In this document: positions 26,201 to 37,765 of the stretch, piece after piece | Layout of the letters: every line of letters begins with the position of its first letter | How positions within the stretch are numbered: the first letter of the stretch is position 1 | Assembly (NCBI GenBank): GCA_028023455.1 | Contig: JAQFVV010000966.1 | Span: 1-64,000 of the forward strand | Reading direction: 5' to 3' | Source of the DNA: Epiperipatus broadwayi | Lineage: Eukaryota; Onychophora; Udeonychophora; Euonychophora; Peripatidae | Length of the DNA: 64,000 nucleotides | Notes under the pieces: model-generated | What the model was told of the DNA's origin: nothing | Databases searched by the model: none | Seen by the model: the letters and a program-made list of their open reading frames with translations, nothing else | Position numbers and translations under genes: made by a program

Positions 26201-28055
26201 TGTTTTTTGGAATATCTTAGCTGAAAAAAATCAAAGATACATGGATTTATTCCAGATTGTATTATGAAGTAGAGATAGAATACTCTTAACCCATATACAT
26301 ATTGTTGAAAAGTTTATCTTATCAAACGAAATTTTAAAGATGACCTTTGCAGGAATAAATTAGTTTGTACATACATTTTAAAAAAAGTTTAAAAAAAACA
26401 TTCAAAAAATATTAATTAATAAGCATGATTACATAGCTGACTTTTCCACCTCTCGTTCAAGGTTTTAAAATAAGTGGATAAAGGATCATTCTTAAAATCT
26501 GAAAATTTTATGAATCCAAAAAAATAACAAACAAACATTGAAAACAAGTACTTAAGTCTTATCTGCAGTTAAAAAAATGAACAATTCTAAGCAAATTTTG
26601 AAATGATAGAAAATGTTCAATAATCTTCTGAAGGTTATTAGATTAAATACTGACAGAGGTATTGAATTTAATAATGTCACAGATTTATGTAATGATTCAT
26701 AAAAAAAAAGAAGCTTGAAGAAAATGTATCCATTCTTGTAAATGTATCTAAATAAAGACTTATAAACTATTTGCATTTTTTTTTAAGAAATGAAAAGTCT
26801 CTAACCAAATAAAAATATAAATATTTGCTGCTATTGAAAGTACTTTAACATTTGTTTTTTTTTTAAGTTGAAAATTATGACTTCATTTTATTAAATATTT
26901 GCTCCTAAATTTAAATAATATAAAAGTTTTTTAAAAATTATTCTCAATAATGCTGCTTTATTATAGTCTAAGATATGTCTCATAAGCCAATATGATTACC
27001 AGAAAATTATGTGCACTTCTAGTACATCATCATCATTCTTTTTCATTTTAATTTTTGAATACAATTACTTACTTTTTACAGATTATATACATTCCATGAA
27101 CTACATTGTACTTTAGGGCAACACTTCAATCCTTTGATAAGTTTGATATGTAATTTGTAATTTAAACAAAAAAATTCTCTAGACATTTGTAAATCAACAA
27201 CTTTATAGCTTTATTTGTTCTTTATTAATAGTCAAATTTACATTGTTTATATTATTTATTTGCATAAAAGAATTTAATAATATGTTCATGAACACAATCA
27301 AAAACATTATTAATATATTTAAGATATAAAGTTATCAATACTTAAAACAACTTCATATTTAGATGCAATAAAGTTGCAAATTTACACAATGATAGAGAAG
27401 CCCATGAGTTATTCTTGAACAATTTTGTAGTATTTGTTATCAAAAATACTAACCATGTTATCACTCATAAAATTTAAAAAATCCACAATAAATTTTATTG
27501 ACTTTTATTTACTGAAATTTCAATTTGAGCATTTTCAGTAATATTTATAAGTTTTTAATGATAGCTTTCATTAGCTGCTGTTCTAAGTAAAGTGCTTTTT
27601 AATTAAATATTACATGATATTTGAACATGTGATAAAGTCAAACAGTAATGAACGAATCCTTAGATCTCAAGTCTTCACTCTACCAATTCTCATATATTAG
27701 AGCAACTAATAAAATATACAAAAAAAAAATCACAGGGTTTTAGTTATAAATATTATCATTTTAATGAAAATTTACAATATATTTTATTGATAAATGTTAG
27801 CTGTGATGTAGCCAGGAAAATTATCAATTTCAAGCTGGTGATGATAAGTAGAATCATATCAAATAGTAATAGTAGGGGTATTAATCACTTTTAAAACAAA
27901 TATAAAATAATCTTTCTTTTATAAAAAGATTAGATTTACTATTAGCATATAATGTGATTTCAGATACCAATTCCAGTTTATAATTATTATTTTAATAGGT
28001 TATATTATATCCCAAATTTATTTATATAATGTAAAAAAAAAATCTTGTTAAAATT
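23215..28055. other. AT-rich stretch with one tRNA-like scrap
   Basis: At 24770-24835 the reverse strand reads as the 3' half of a tRNA-like sequence ('ctgagttcgtttcccggtca'), probably a SINE remnant. ORFs at 23464-23682 (-), 23890-24099 (+) and 26552-26776 (-) show no domain. Otherwise featureless. Confidence 0.4.
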
Positions 28056-28059
28056 ATAT

Positions 28060-30230
28060 ATATAATGTTTTCACGGTTGTATGATGTAGACAAAACATTA
28101 TTTTTGAGAAAAAAACGTGTATTATTTTGCATTACAATCCGATATTTCGATGGACTAGCAACCACCATTATCAAGGGTAACTTTTGAAAGAAAAATCATT
28201 AGATCTCAAACAATAACAAGACTCAGTGTGAGATGAGAAATGAGATTTAACTTGAAATAGTTCAGTATTTACAATATGAGGCTTATCAAAATGTTTATTT
28301 CCCTCAGTTTTTTCACCTATTAATTTTAAATTAATATTAGATAAAATGAGAGGTTTCCACATAGCTGGAATACATTATGCTTTGTCAGCCCTATAAGTAG
28401 GTCTCTTTAATATTTCAATTGACTCTCTTATGGTTCTTAAATCATATCTTTCCAAATTAACAATTATTTTTGTATTGTCAAAATCAGGTGTGTGACCAAT
28501 CCTTTGAAAGCGCTCAGCTCATTTGTTCTTAGTTATCTATTTTATATTAACACTTTATAGCTTTTGAAAACAGTTGCATCACACATGCACATGTGCTAGA
28601 ATATATATATATATATCCCAAAAGTAAAAAAAATTATTTGACTTAAAAATGGGAAGTAAAAACTGATGTACTAATTTTTTGTTTAAAAGCATTTCTACGT
28701 ATCTTAATTCTGACATTTATTCATCTATTAGACTGATCCACATAGCTTCTTGAGCACTGCAAACATGAAATTTCATAAATTCCTTGGTGTTCCAAAAATA
28801 TTCTGTCTCTAGGTTTATATAAAAAATCACCAATCTTTTGCCAGTAGAAAAAGTAGACTTTATATTAAAACAAGATAGTCTTCTACTGATTTTATCAGTA
28901 ACCCCTTTAATATAAGATAAAACATTAATTAATGTTATGTAAAGCCTTACATATGATGTTTTTATTATAATTATTAGAAAGAAGAATATTTTTTATAAGT
29001 TCTATTTCTTAAATAAGATGTTCTTTATCAGATAAATTATAAGCTCTAGTCAAAAGATATTTTGCTGCAGAAAAAAATTGTGCAGGATGACGATGATAAT
29101 TAAAATTAAGATATCTGTTTGTATGGGTGGATTTTCTGTAAACTGATATTGATTATGTTTCATTACATTTTCTTGCAATTAAGTGTTCTGTTATTTTCCA
29201 CTTCCATAGTAAATTTAATATTTGGATGCCAATTATTTATAAAAACAAGAAAGGAATTTAAGGCATCAATGCCAGACATGAGGCCATATGACAAATGTAT
29301 AATCCATATATCTAAACCAAATAGAAGGTTTTTTTAGTAGCTGCACATAATACTTGATTTTCAAAATTATCCACGAACAGATCAAAAATTACAGGTGACA
29401 GTGGAGGTCCCATAGAAAGTCCTTTAATTTGTTTAAACTTTTGAGAATTATAAACAAAAAATGTATTTTTAAGACATTGCTTTGCTAATAGAATAATAAA
29501 ATCAGGTAAATCATTGTATTGTGCTATTATACTTAATGCTTCTTCAATAGGAATATTAGTAAACATAGAAGAAGCTTCAAAACTAACTGATAAATCAATT
29601 CCAGTTAGTTTTAAGTTTTTAATTATAGAAATAAAATGACTTGAATTTTTAATTCTTGATGGAATCTTATCTGTCAATGGTTGTAAGCATTGGGCTAAAT
29701 ATCGAGCCAAAGCATGCGTGGTAGAACCTATAGCACACACAAAAAAATCATAATGGTATCTCAGGTTTATGAATTTTAGACAAACCATAAAATTTAGGAT
29801 ATAATGAAGAACCTTCTCTTGGAGAAATTTTAATTTTCATTTCTTCATCTATAATAGAACGTTTGATTAGACATTTTGTCTTTTTCTCTAAATATGTCAG
29901 AGGATCTCTAATAAACTTTTTATAAGTTCCATCATTTAATAAATCTACAATTTTATTATTATAATCTAAACGATTAATTACATCTGTCGAATTCCCTTTA
30001 CCTGCTGGAATAACAATAATAGAATAATCTTTTTTTAAATTTTGAAGTGCAATAAATTCTCCTTTAGATAAATTATTTTTTGGTGGTTTCATATTTTTGA
30101 AGACATCACAAACTTCAAATCCAATAAGATCAGCTGTGTGTAAGTCTATATTTTTTAAGAAAGATTTTATATTGCATATAATATTTTCAACTGGAACACG
30201 TAAATCACTCACAGTATTATTAATAAATTG
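28060..30230 (-). pseudogene. Penelope-like element (PLE-B): RT plus GIY-YIG endonuclease
   Basis: Read on the reverse strand, this is a nearly full PLE protein, which would copy RNA at a nicked target with its RT and GIY-YIG nuclease. The first ORF (30212-29748) has the upstream RT segment with AGKGNSTDVINRLDY and LYPKFYGLSKIHKP. The second (29788-29312) carries ALARYLAQCLQPL, SFEASSMFTNIP and GLSMGPPLSPVIFDLF, all hallmark PLE blocks. They join through a frameshift near 29750-29790. The catalytic Y-x-D-D becomes YMDY (29299-29310). Further on, about 28700-28790, GIYEISC and YVDQS mark the GIY-YIG nuclease with the glycine changed to aspartate. The C-terminal HTPDFDNTKIIVNLERYDLR block lies near 28420-28500. 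Stops and frameshifts make it inactive. Confidence 0.85.
28144..28175 (-). ncRNA. Hammerhead-like core at PLE-B terminus
   Basis: On the reverse strand, UUGAUAA (CUGANGA box with two changes) is followed by a 5-bp helix GGUGG/CCAUC closed by an 8-nt loop, then GAAA. It sits just after the end of the PLE-B coding region, where Penelope terminal repeats are known to carry hammerhead ribozymes. A related copy is at 48588-48618. Confidence 0.5.
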
Positions 30231-30289
30231 TTTTTCCTTTCTACTTATTAATAAAGCAAATTTCTTTTTTTTGTTTCAAAGTTTTAAAT

Positions 30290-30326
<37 letters not shown>
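30290..30326. repeat. (TA)n(TG)n microsatellite
   Basis: A TA run changes directly into about 11 GT units. Confidence 0.9.
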
Positions 30327-30329
30327 TAA

Positions 30330-30972
30330 AATGAAGATTTTACAAAGACCAAATATAAAAGATATATTATCTAAGTTGTGCAATTATACTAAGATTACTT
30401 CTGAATCACTTCTCTATTAATTATGTCATGAATGTTTTCATTAAAAAACATTGTAGGGTCACCATTGATGATGGATATAATTTATTTGAAACACCAATAC
30501 GATATTACTGTTAATTACACATGAATAAACCTAGATAATATACAGGACTCTAGTGAATACCATCTAATAAATTAGAATAATTAAAAATATGGGTTAAAAA
30601 GATTAAATTACACATGATTTGGCTTTTTTTAAGTATATAGAGACTATAACATTATATAATTTTCTATAAAATTATGTTATATATAAGAAATTACAGAATT
30701 AATGAAGTTCTCCAGAAAAAAGAAAGAATTATTTTAATTAATATTTGTATTAAATAAATTCAAGGTAAAATTGTATGCAACTGATAAATTATTACTAGAC
30801 TTATATTCAACTATAAGCAACAAATAAACATCCTTTATTGTAGTTTCAATATATTGCAAGTTGTGTATTCCGATTTTAAAATGGCAAAACAAAAGAAAAA
30901 GAATACAAGAGCTATTAAAAATGCAATTTGCAAAAACTACATTTACAAATTAATATATACATATATATATAT
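30330..30972. other. AT-rich stretch, no gene seen
   Basis: No gene. It ends in a TA run (30957-30972) that was the target of the LTR element. Confidence 0.4.
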
Positions 30973-33867
30973 TGTAACCGACGGTATTGTCGGTTGCTGT
31001 GATCCATTCAAATCTAATAAAAATAAGGCCCAAAATATTGGTGCCAATTTGCAACTGATTAAATCGATGGATGAAGGTGATGGTTAGGATGATCAATTTG
31101 ATCTGATAAAATTCTAAAATCCAATATAAATTAATCTGGTCTAGCTCAATCGGGTCGCCATTATATAATAAACCATCATAAAGCACAAATAATCTCTCTT
31201 AAAGTTTAATTTACTTAAGTTATATGAAAAATGAAGAAATAATGAGATTATCTGCTCCAGCCATCAACAAAACCGTCAACTACAATATAAATTGCATAGA
31301 GCGGTGAAATCAACTACTATTGCCCTATACAATAATATAGGATTAGGCTAACACTTGATTGGCAATCTAATCAAAACCAATCCAATTAATAACTAATCTA
31401 GATTCCAATATATATATTTTATTAGCCTGTTACTGTTATAGTACTTTAACTCCACTTTATTATTTAAAGGTACTGTCTTTATAACTTAATGGATAATTTT
31501 CTAAGTACCTGTAATAGCACTTTACAAAACATTGGTTTGCATACAGACATTATTTAAACGACAAAACAAAATAATAACTGAACCCCAAATATGCATATAT
31601 CCATGTTAGCAAACGCTAAATATAAAGATAAATACTCGCGTCAATAAACGATATACAATTCTTTCTACCTCAACCTATAATTAATAATTTTCTGTGGACC
31701 TCAACTGGTTTTATTATAGTTTTATAACACTTTGAAAATTTATACACTCATTTAAATTTTTAAACAAATTAATAGACGTCGATAGATTATCAATAAGTTA
31801 CAAAATAATTTATAAATATCTCTCAATAAAATGATACTTAATTAATGCTTCGTTTAGGTTTTAAACTAAAATATTTCACTGGAGTTTAATATCAATACTC
31901 TATTAGCTCATCTCTAATTTTACAATGTCCAATTATATTAACTAAAAATATATCGAGCTTCTCTTGGATGTTTATTCACTTGTGAATATTAATACAACTT
32001 GTTTGAAAACTTTAAATAACTGAATAAAAAATTTTGATTGGCAACAATTAAAACACATGATTATATTTGATATTTCTATAAATGAAAATAATATTCAATT
32101 AAATCGGTCAATGAAGTTTATTCTCTTCATTTTATAGGAGTTTAAGAAATATTCAAACGAACTACTCCAAACCGAACGATAAAGTATAATCTATTTAGAT
32201 TTTTATTACGGAATCAGACAAACATGAAATGATTGTCTTTGTAATATTAATTAAGAGACATAATATATGGAATATAATATTCGAATGCAAATATAACTAT
32301 GAAATTTATATAGAAACAAAATAAAATATTAATAAGCAAAATATACCTTATCTTCTATTTCAATTCGCTTACCAAGCTGAGTTTGAATTCTGTTACCTAA
32401 GTTGCTCCGCCGTCTTACGCAATCCAAATAAAACAAAATAAGTAAACTAGTCTTGATATTTAAATTAACTCAATTTATTTAATTATAAAAAAAAGAAGAT
32501 TGACAATATTAATGATAGTATACATCCGAAATGTCTTTATATTTTAAATTGGTTGACTAAATAAAATAATCATGTTGCTATATGTATCTCTATATACGTG
32601 TTGCAAGAACGTTAACGACACATACAAAAAAAATGAATGAATAAATGATGGGAAAGGTTCTTAGATATTTTACTAAAAAAAAATAAAAATTTACATATAC
32701 CCTATACCAAAATGTGCAATAAGAGGGTATCAAAGTTTATTCGTTTATCAAAAATAATTACGGATAAATGAATAGGAAATAATAACTATATTTGAGTCTT
32801 TCCGATCATTTTCATTTAATAATTATATTTCTTTAGATAATAAAAAAAAAAAATCATATAGTATTACATATAAAAAAAAATTAACACACATATTTTTCAT
32901 AAAAAAAAATAATCATACCATATATATAAATCTGTCCATTCACTGTTTATTAGTCTATCGATTGCCTTCATTTATAGTGTAAAGAGGATTTTCTCCGTCC
33001 GAAATAGTAATTGTAAACTTTGCAATACTCATTAAAAAGTTTCCTTTTTCTCTTTCCATTCTGTAGAGGTGAGTGTATTTCGACGATCCAGGTTATGAGG
33101 TGAATTGATCCATTTGGTTAGTCGGGAGACGATGTCTATGCAAATCCATTTGTCTTTTCTTTATTTATAAAGCATTTTTTTTTTTTTTCATAGGTTTCTT
33201 TTTTTTTTTACATTGCCGTAGCTCTTCGGGAACCCTTCAATTTGTCCGCCCGAATGATTGAACGGGCAGATAATTCTGCTACTACTCCATGTTTTATAGT
33301 TTTACAAACCAACAATTTTAATATTGAAAAGGTTCATTTTCTTAAGATACAACAAATAGATTTGTCCTTTACCATACAAAGTGATAATAAGTGTGTGCGT
33401 GCTTGAGTGAGTGACTGAGAATGACTGACCAATCTGACCCCTTTTATCTTCTGTCACGTCATTTTTATAGATTCTCTTTCTGACGTTTTTTTATCTTTGC
33501 GGCCACACACGATCATAGATAAGAAGACACGGTCATAGATAAGAAGACACACGAAGATCACATTTAAATTCGATTACAATTTTTTTCTTAAAATAATATT
33601 TTACAAACCAAAATATAAAATTGATATAATAACCTTTTTTTTAATAACAATATTTTTTTTTTAAAATATGTTACAAATAAAATATACACAACATAAAAAA
33701 CATTAAACTGTATGTAATATTGTTACTATGGTGATTGCATTTATATATGAAATGTATAAAATAATATTAATCCTATTTCGTTAAATTTATTATGCTGAAT
33801 TGCTTACTATGTTATTTTTTTTTTTTTTTATATATATGTATGTGGATCATCAATTTGAACACTCACA
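30973..33867 (-). repeat. 3' LTR, 2895 bp
   Basis: On the element strand it begins TGTGAGTGTTC and ends GTCGGTTACA, giving the canonical TG...CA ends. It is almost identical to 37766-40660. It contains a short tandem duplication (33507-33547, 'catagataagaagacac') and a GC-rich inverted repeat (about 33246-33272, 'gcccg...cgggc') that contrasts with the AT-rich rest. The length is very large compared with typical Gypsy LTRs of a few hundred bp. Confidence 0.92.
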
Positions 33868-33881
33868 ACATCTCCCCTCCA
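33868..33881 (-). other. Polypurine tract
   Basis: On the element strand GTGGAGGGGAGATG lies directly before the 3' LTR. This is the position and composition expected of the plus-strand primer, and it confirms reverse-strand orientation. Confidence 0.75.
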
Positions 33882-35205
33882 CGAAGAAAAAAAAAATAAC
33901 GACACCTTTTTCCTTCCCTCTCTAAAATCATTAAGCGTTTTAATTTCCGTCTAGAGAAACGTCTACCATTTCTATCTGTCTTGATTTTAATATCATTTGA
34001 AATGTTAAAAAAAAAATTTAAAATATCTTATTATTATAGAAGCAATGTGGAATTCGTTCATTCCATTTATGTTTGACTAATTAGTTCACCTATACGTGTA
34101 TATATATTTTCCTTCCTTTTTCACAATCAAATCATTACATCTGTATATTCCTCTCTGCAACTTTCTGGATAACAATGCTCTAAAATTAGAATCAAATAAG
34201 AAAATCATTTAGTATTTGCTTCATACAAGCCAAATATTTATAAGCCAAATATTATTAGTTACTTTCTAATAATCATATGTTTTCATTGCATTGTTAAAAT
34301 ATATACATATTCACGGTTTTATTTTCTTAAAACTCAACAATAGCTTTGATTATTATTTTCTTTAGACATATTGTCATAAAGTGAGAATGTAACTTTAGTT
34401 ACTTAATATCTTATATTTATTCAATTCCTGCTTTGGACATTGAAAATATCAACTTTTAAAGTCACCTTTCTTATAAAATAATCTAAGCAAATGAAACTTA
34501 ACTCATACAGTGAGCTGGATATTCAAAACAACAGAGATATGCCATTTTTAAACCACTTCTAATACTAAAGCAAATCGACTAAATGTTAATTAAATCTAAT
34601 TTTAATTTCTGGAGGATCTGACAATTACTTTACAAACTAAGCTGTGCTCTACATTGATGCTAATCAGGGACATTTATGTTTGAATAGCTTTATTTTATAC
34701 AGGTTAGGGAAACTACTAAACATTTCTCTTTAAAATTATAACTCATATTAAGAGCTAAATCCTGCCATCAAGGATTTCTTCCTACCTGCCAACGAATAAT
34801 AATAAGTCTGGGACATTTGTCGACTTCAGACCTCAATATCATTTTATATAGAGTTATGAGCCACAACATACATCTATAGTTCTGTCAACTTCCTCAAAGA
34901 AAAGACTTAACCATACAAATATTTACAATTCACAAATAGCACAGACATCAAAATCTTACACTCTATATCTCCAATGCATTAAATAACACATTCACCATCA
35001 TCAGTCAATTCCACAAGGTTTACTTTTAAACAGTACTTGCATACTATACAAAGAAAATTTTCAAAAGTGCTTTAACTATAAATATTTCTCACTCTATATA
35101 TATATATTTTTCATATGTGTATCTACACTATTGCTAATGACTTTTGGTCATAATAATAAGTATCATAAGACATACTAATAAAGTTACTTTTAGTGAATGT
35201 CTTTT
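33882..35205 (-). other. Noncoding 3' internal region of the LTR element
   Basis: About 1.3 kb between the integrase remnant and the polypurine tract with no ORF of note. No envelope-like reading frame was seen. It may hold packaging or RNA-stability signals, but nothing shows this directly. Confidence 0.5.
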
Positions 35206-35209
35206 TATT

Positions 35210-35455
35210 TAATCGGGTGGTGCTGCTGGTTTTAAGCTTCGGGCATTGAAGGTACCTTTTTCACCTTCTGGGGTTTCTATGAGAAATGCATTCTCCCCCA
35301 CTTTTCTTTTTATTCGGAATGGTCCCTCATATACATTCAAAAACTTTTTGAATTTATAATTCTGCGGGTCACTGATTTGGCTCTACTTCAAATAAATATG
35401 TTCCTATATAAATTCTTTTATCTTTCAGTCATACACAAATTCATTATACTATGAG
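35210..35455 (-). pseudogene. Integrase C-terminal remnant
   Basis: Reverse-strand translation downstream of gag gives FKKFLNVYEGPFRIKRK, then VGENAFLIETPEGEKG and NARSLKP before a stop at about 35211. This matches the carboxy end of Gypsy-family pol (the GP[YF]-type block followed by a 'v..LKP' ending). Upstream residues (YNEFVYD, KIKEF, YLFEVEPNQ) fit the preceding integrase linker but are split by stops and a one-base frameshift near 35373. It shows that this element derives from a pol-bearing ancestor by internal deletion. Confidence 0.75.
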
Positions 35456-35491
35456 GCTCCCGCAGTGAGGAACATTCCAACGAGGCCATAT

Positions 35492-37483
35492 TTAATTTAA
35501 AGGATTAGTCTTAGGCCTAGCCCCTAGCATTTTCACAGGTGTGTTCTGCGATATGCTGACAGGATAACTTCCTGCTGCACATGCACCCTTTTCTACTCTT
35601 TCATAACCTTTGGGATTGGCCCTGTTTGTATTTACTGGTGCTAAAGATTGGGCATATTTAGTGCCTCTATAATACCTATCCTTTCTATTATCTAAGGCCC
35701 TTCTATTTCTATAACATTTAATGGGAGAAACATTGTAAGTAGGATCATTTCTGTGGTATTTATGACCACTTCCTGTAGGTGCTTCACTTGCCTCAAGTGA
35801 TCCCAGTATATCGGACACCTCTTCAACAGTATGCCTATCGGCAGCAATCAGAGTTTGCTCAATATGGCGTGGCAGGTTTCTCCTAATGATACGAATTATT
35901 TGATTTTCCGACAATGGATATGCGGTCAGCATTTTCAATTTTGCTGTCTGCATCCGGAAAAATTGAGTCAAGCTACCCTTGCTAACACTATATTTATCTT
36001 GGCTAATCTGGTGCCTAATATTGTCCTGTTTATCTTCGCCCCAAAAACCATTCAACAACAGATATTTAAAATCCCCGTATGTTTCGGGCTTATTAAACAA
36101 GGACTTCCACCAATGTTTGGCAGATGCACTCAAATGATTACTAGCCACTGACAATTTTTCCATTTCACTTAGTCTACTTAATGAGAACAGCTCTTCTAGT
36201 GCGCTTAGATACTCTATAGGGTTTTCACTATAATCACCCTTGAAGACTTTGAGCTGAATAAACCTTGCTATGTTTCCATCTATCCTTTCTCTCTTAACTT
36301 CTTCTGGACTATGCATTAATTTATTATTTTCATCCCCATACATTGATAGTATATCCTGATCATTTCTATTTAACTTATTTTCTGTGGCCAAATATTGATA
36401 TGGCTTATCCATTAGACTATCATTACCCTTTACCATAGTATCCTTTATTCCTACTATTTTATCTTCCAACATTATAGATATCCTATGATTGAGATTTATT
36501 TCCTGTTCCTCCAAATGCCTGTCTATCTCTTGTTTCAGTATTCTGCTATTATCTTTCATTTCATTATAAACCTCATCTTGATTTTTAGCATGCTCTTCTA
36601 ACTGTTGCAATGATGATTGGTGACTATCTAGTCTATCCTTTAAATCATCTAACTCTCTTGCCTTCCCTTGCTCAATGTTGCTTAACTCTTCTTGGACACC
36701 TAGTAGACTACTCTGCGATTCTGTACACACTTTCTGTAATTTCTTTATTTCATTATCAGCCTTATTATGTTTCTTGCACACCTCTTTATATTCAACTTTC
36801 ATCTGGCTTTGAAGATCCTTAACTTCTAGCTTAAGATTGTTTACTTCTACTTTTGAAGCCTCTTGACCATCCTTGTAAGCTTTCTCAAATTTTGTGTACT
36901 TTTTCTCTAATTCTTTGTACCCAACTTTACAATTTTTAACTTCCTCATTCAAGTTTTCAAATCTATTTTCTAATCTTTCTTGTGATTTATTTAACTGGTC
37001 CCTTAACTCATTAAATCTGCTATCACATTTACTATCAGATTTTTTTAATTGAGCATCTAAGTCATATTTAAATTCTTCAAACTTTGCATTAGTAGCATTT
37101 AGCTCTATTTTGCATAAGCCAATTGTAATATTTACCTCCTCTCTAAATTCTTTATTTTCTTTAATCATATCACCCAGTTTATTATTCATGTCACTAAATT
37201 TATCATTTATTTCACCACTTATATTTTCTCTTAACTTATTATTATCTTTGCTCATATCACTAAATTTATCATTCATTTCACTACTTATATCTTCTCTTAA
37301 CTTATTATTATCTTTGCTCATATCACTAAATTTATCATTTATACCTTCAAATTTATTATTCATATCACAAAATTTATTATTTATATCACTTTTCATATCA
37401 TTCATATTTTCCATTAATTCTTTTAGAATTGGATACAAATCTCCTTCAGGTTTTGATACTTTTTCTTTCTTATGGCTTTCCAT
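35492..37483 (-). CDS. gag: Gag polyprotein of the LTR retrotransposon, with long coiled coil
   Basis: An intact 663-residue ORF starting at ATG 37483, about 260 bp after the primer binding site. Residues 1 to about 370 form an extended, charged, heptad-rich coiled coil. Within it a roughly 22-residue unit (NDKFSDMSKDNNKLRE) is repeated three times at about residues 45-115. Residues about 402-566 match retrotransposon capsid-type Gag (IQLKVFKGDYSENPIEYL, ASAKHWWKSLF, LTQFFRM, RRNLPRHIEQTLIA). The tail is basic, as in nucleocapsid, but lacks a CCHC knuckle. The final residues (YPVSISQNTPVKML) look like the strand before a retroviral-type protease active site, after which homology stops abruptly, so the stop codon probably lies just past a deletion junction. 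It would assemble particles around element RNA. No enzymatic domain is present. Confidence 0.88.
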   Translation of the reverse strand: MESHKKEKVSKPEGDLYPILKELMENMNDMKSDINNKFCDMNNKFEGINDKFSDMSKDNNKLREDISSEMNDKFSDMSKDNNKLRENISGEINDKFSDMNNKLGDMIKENKEFREEVNITIGLCKIELNATNAKFEEFKYDLDAQLKKSDSKCDSRFNELRDQLNKSQERLENRFENLNEEVKNCKVGYKELEKKYTKFEKAYKDGQEASKVEVNNLKLEVKDLQSQMKVEYKEVCKKHNKADNEIKKLQKVCTESQSSLLGVQEELSNIEQGKARELDDLKDRLDSHQSSLQQLEEHAKNQDEVYNEMKDNSRILKQEIDRHLEEQEINLNHRISIMLEDKIVGIKDTMVKGNDSLMDKPYQYLATENKLNRNDQDILSMYGDENNKLMHSPEEVKRERIDGNIARFIQLKVFKGDYSENPIEYLSALEELFSLSRLSEMEKLSVASNHLSASAKHWWKSLFNKPETYGDFKYLLLNGFWGEDKQDNIRHQISQDKYSVSKGSLTQFFRMQTAKLKMLTAYPLSENQIIRIIRRNLPRHIEQTLIAADRHTVEEVSDILGSLEASEAPTGSGHKYHRNDPTYNVSPIKCYRNRRALDNRKDRYYRGTKYAQSLAPVNTNRANPKGYERVEKGACAAGSYPVSISQNTPVKMLGARPKTNPLN

Positions 37484-37743
37484 TTTTATTTTCTATTTTA
37501 AATAACCTGCTAAATATTTTACTTTTATTTATCCTTACATAAAACATATCCATCCGTTCAATCCTGCATCTGCGAACAAAATCCAAAATCCCCAAAGAAC
37601 GACAAGCACAAGTATTTTAATATCTTACTTAAACCTATGATCTAATATAATCAACTACATAACTCCACCAATGCATATAAAAATAATACTATGTTTTAAC
37701 ATCTATATGAGACTCAAACTTGGGTCTTTAATTGGTTATTTCG

Positions 37744-37762
37744 GCCCGAGTTGGCGCGCCAT
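37744..37762 (-). other. Primer binding site
   Basis: Five bases inside the 5' LTR the element strand reads TGGCGCGCCAACTCGGGCC. It starts with the TGG that pairs with tRNA CCA ends and resembles lysine-tRNA primer sites (TGGCGCCCAAC...) with one extra base. Primer identity is inference. Confidence 0.6.
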
Positions 37763-37765
37763 TTT

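Noticed and set aside
35831-36151. A 106-codon forward ORF and others at 36610 and 37110
   Set aside because: They are antisense shadows of the gag ORF on the reverse strand.
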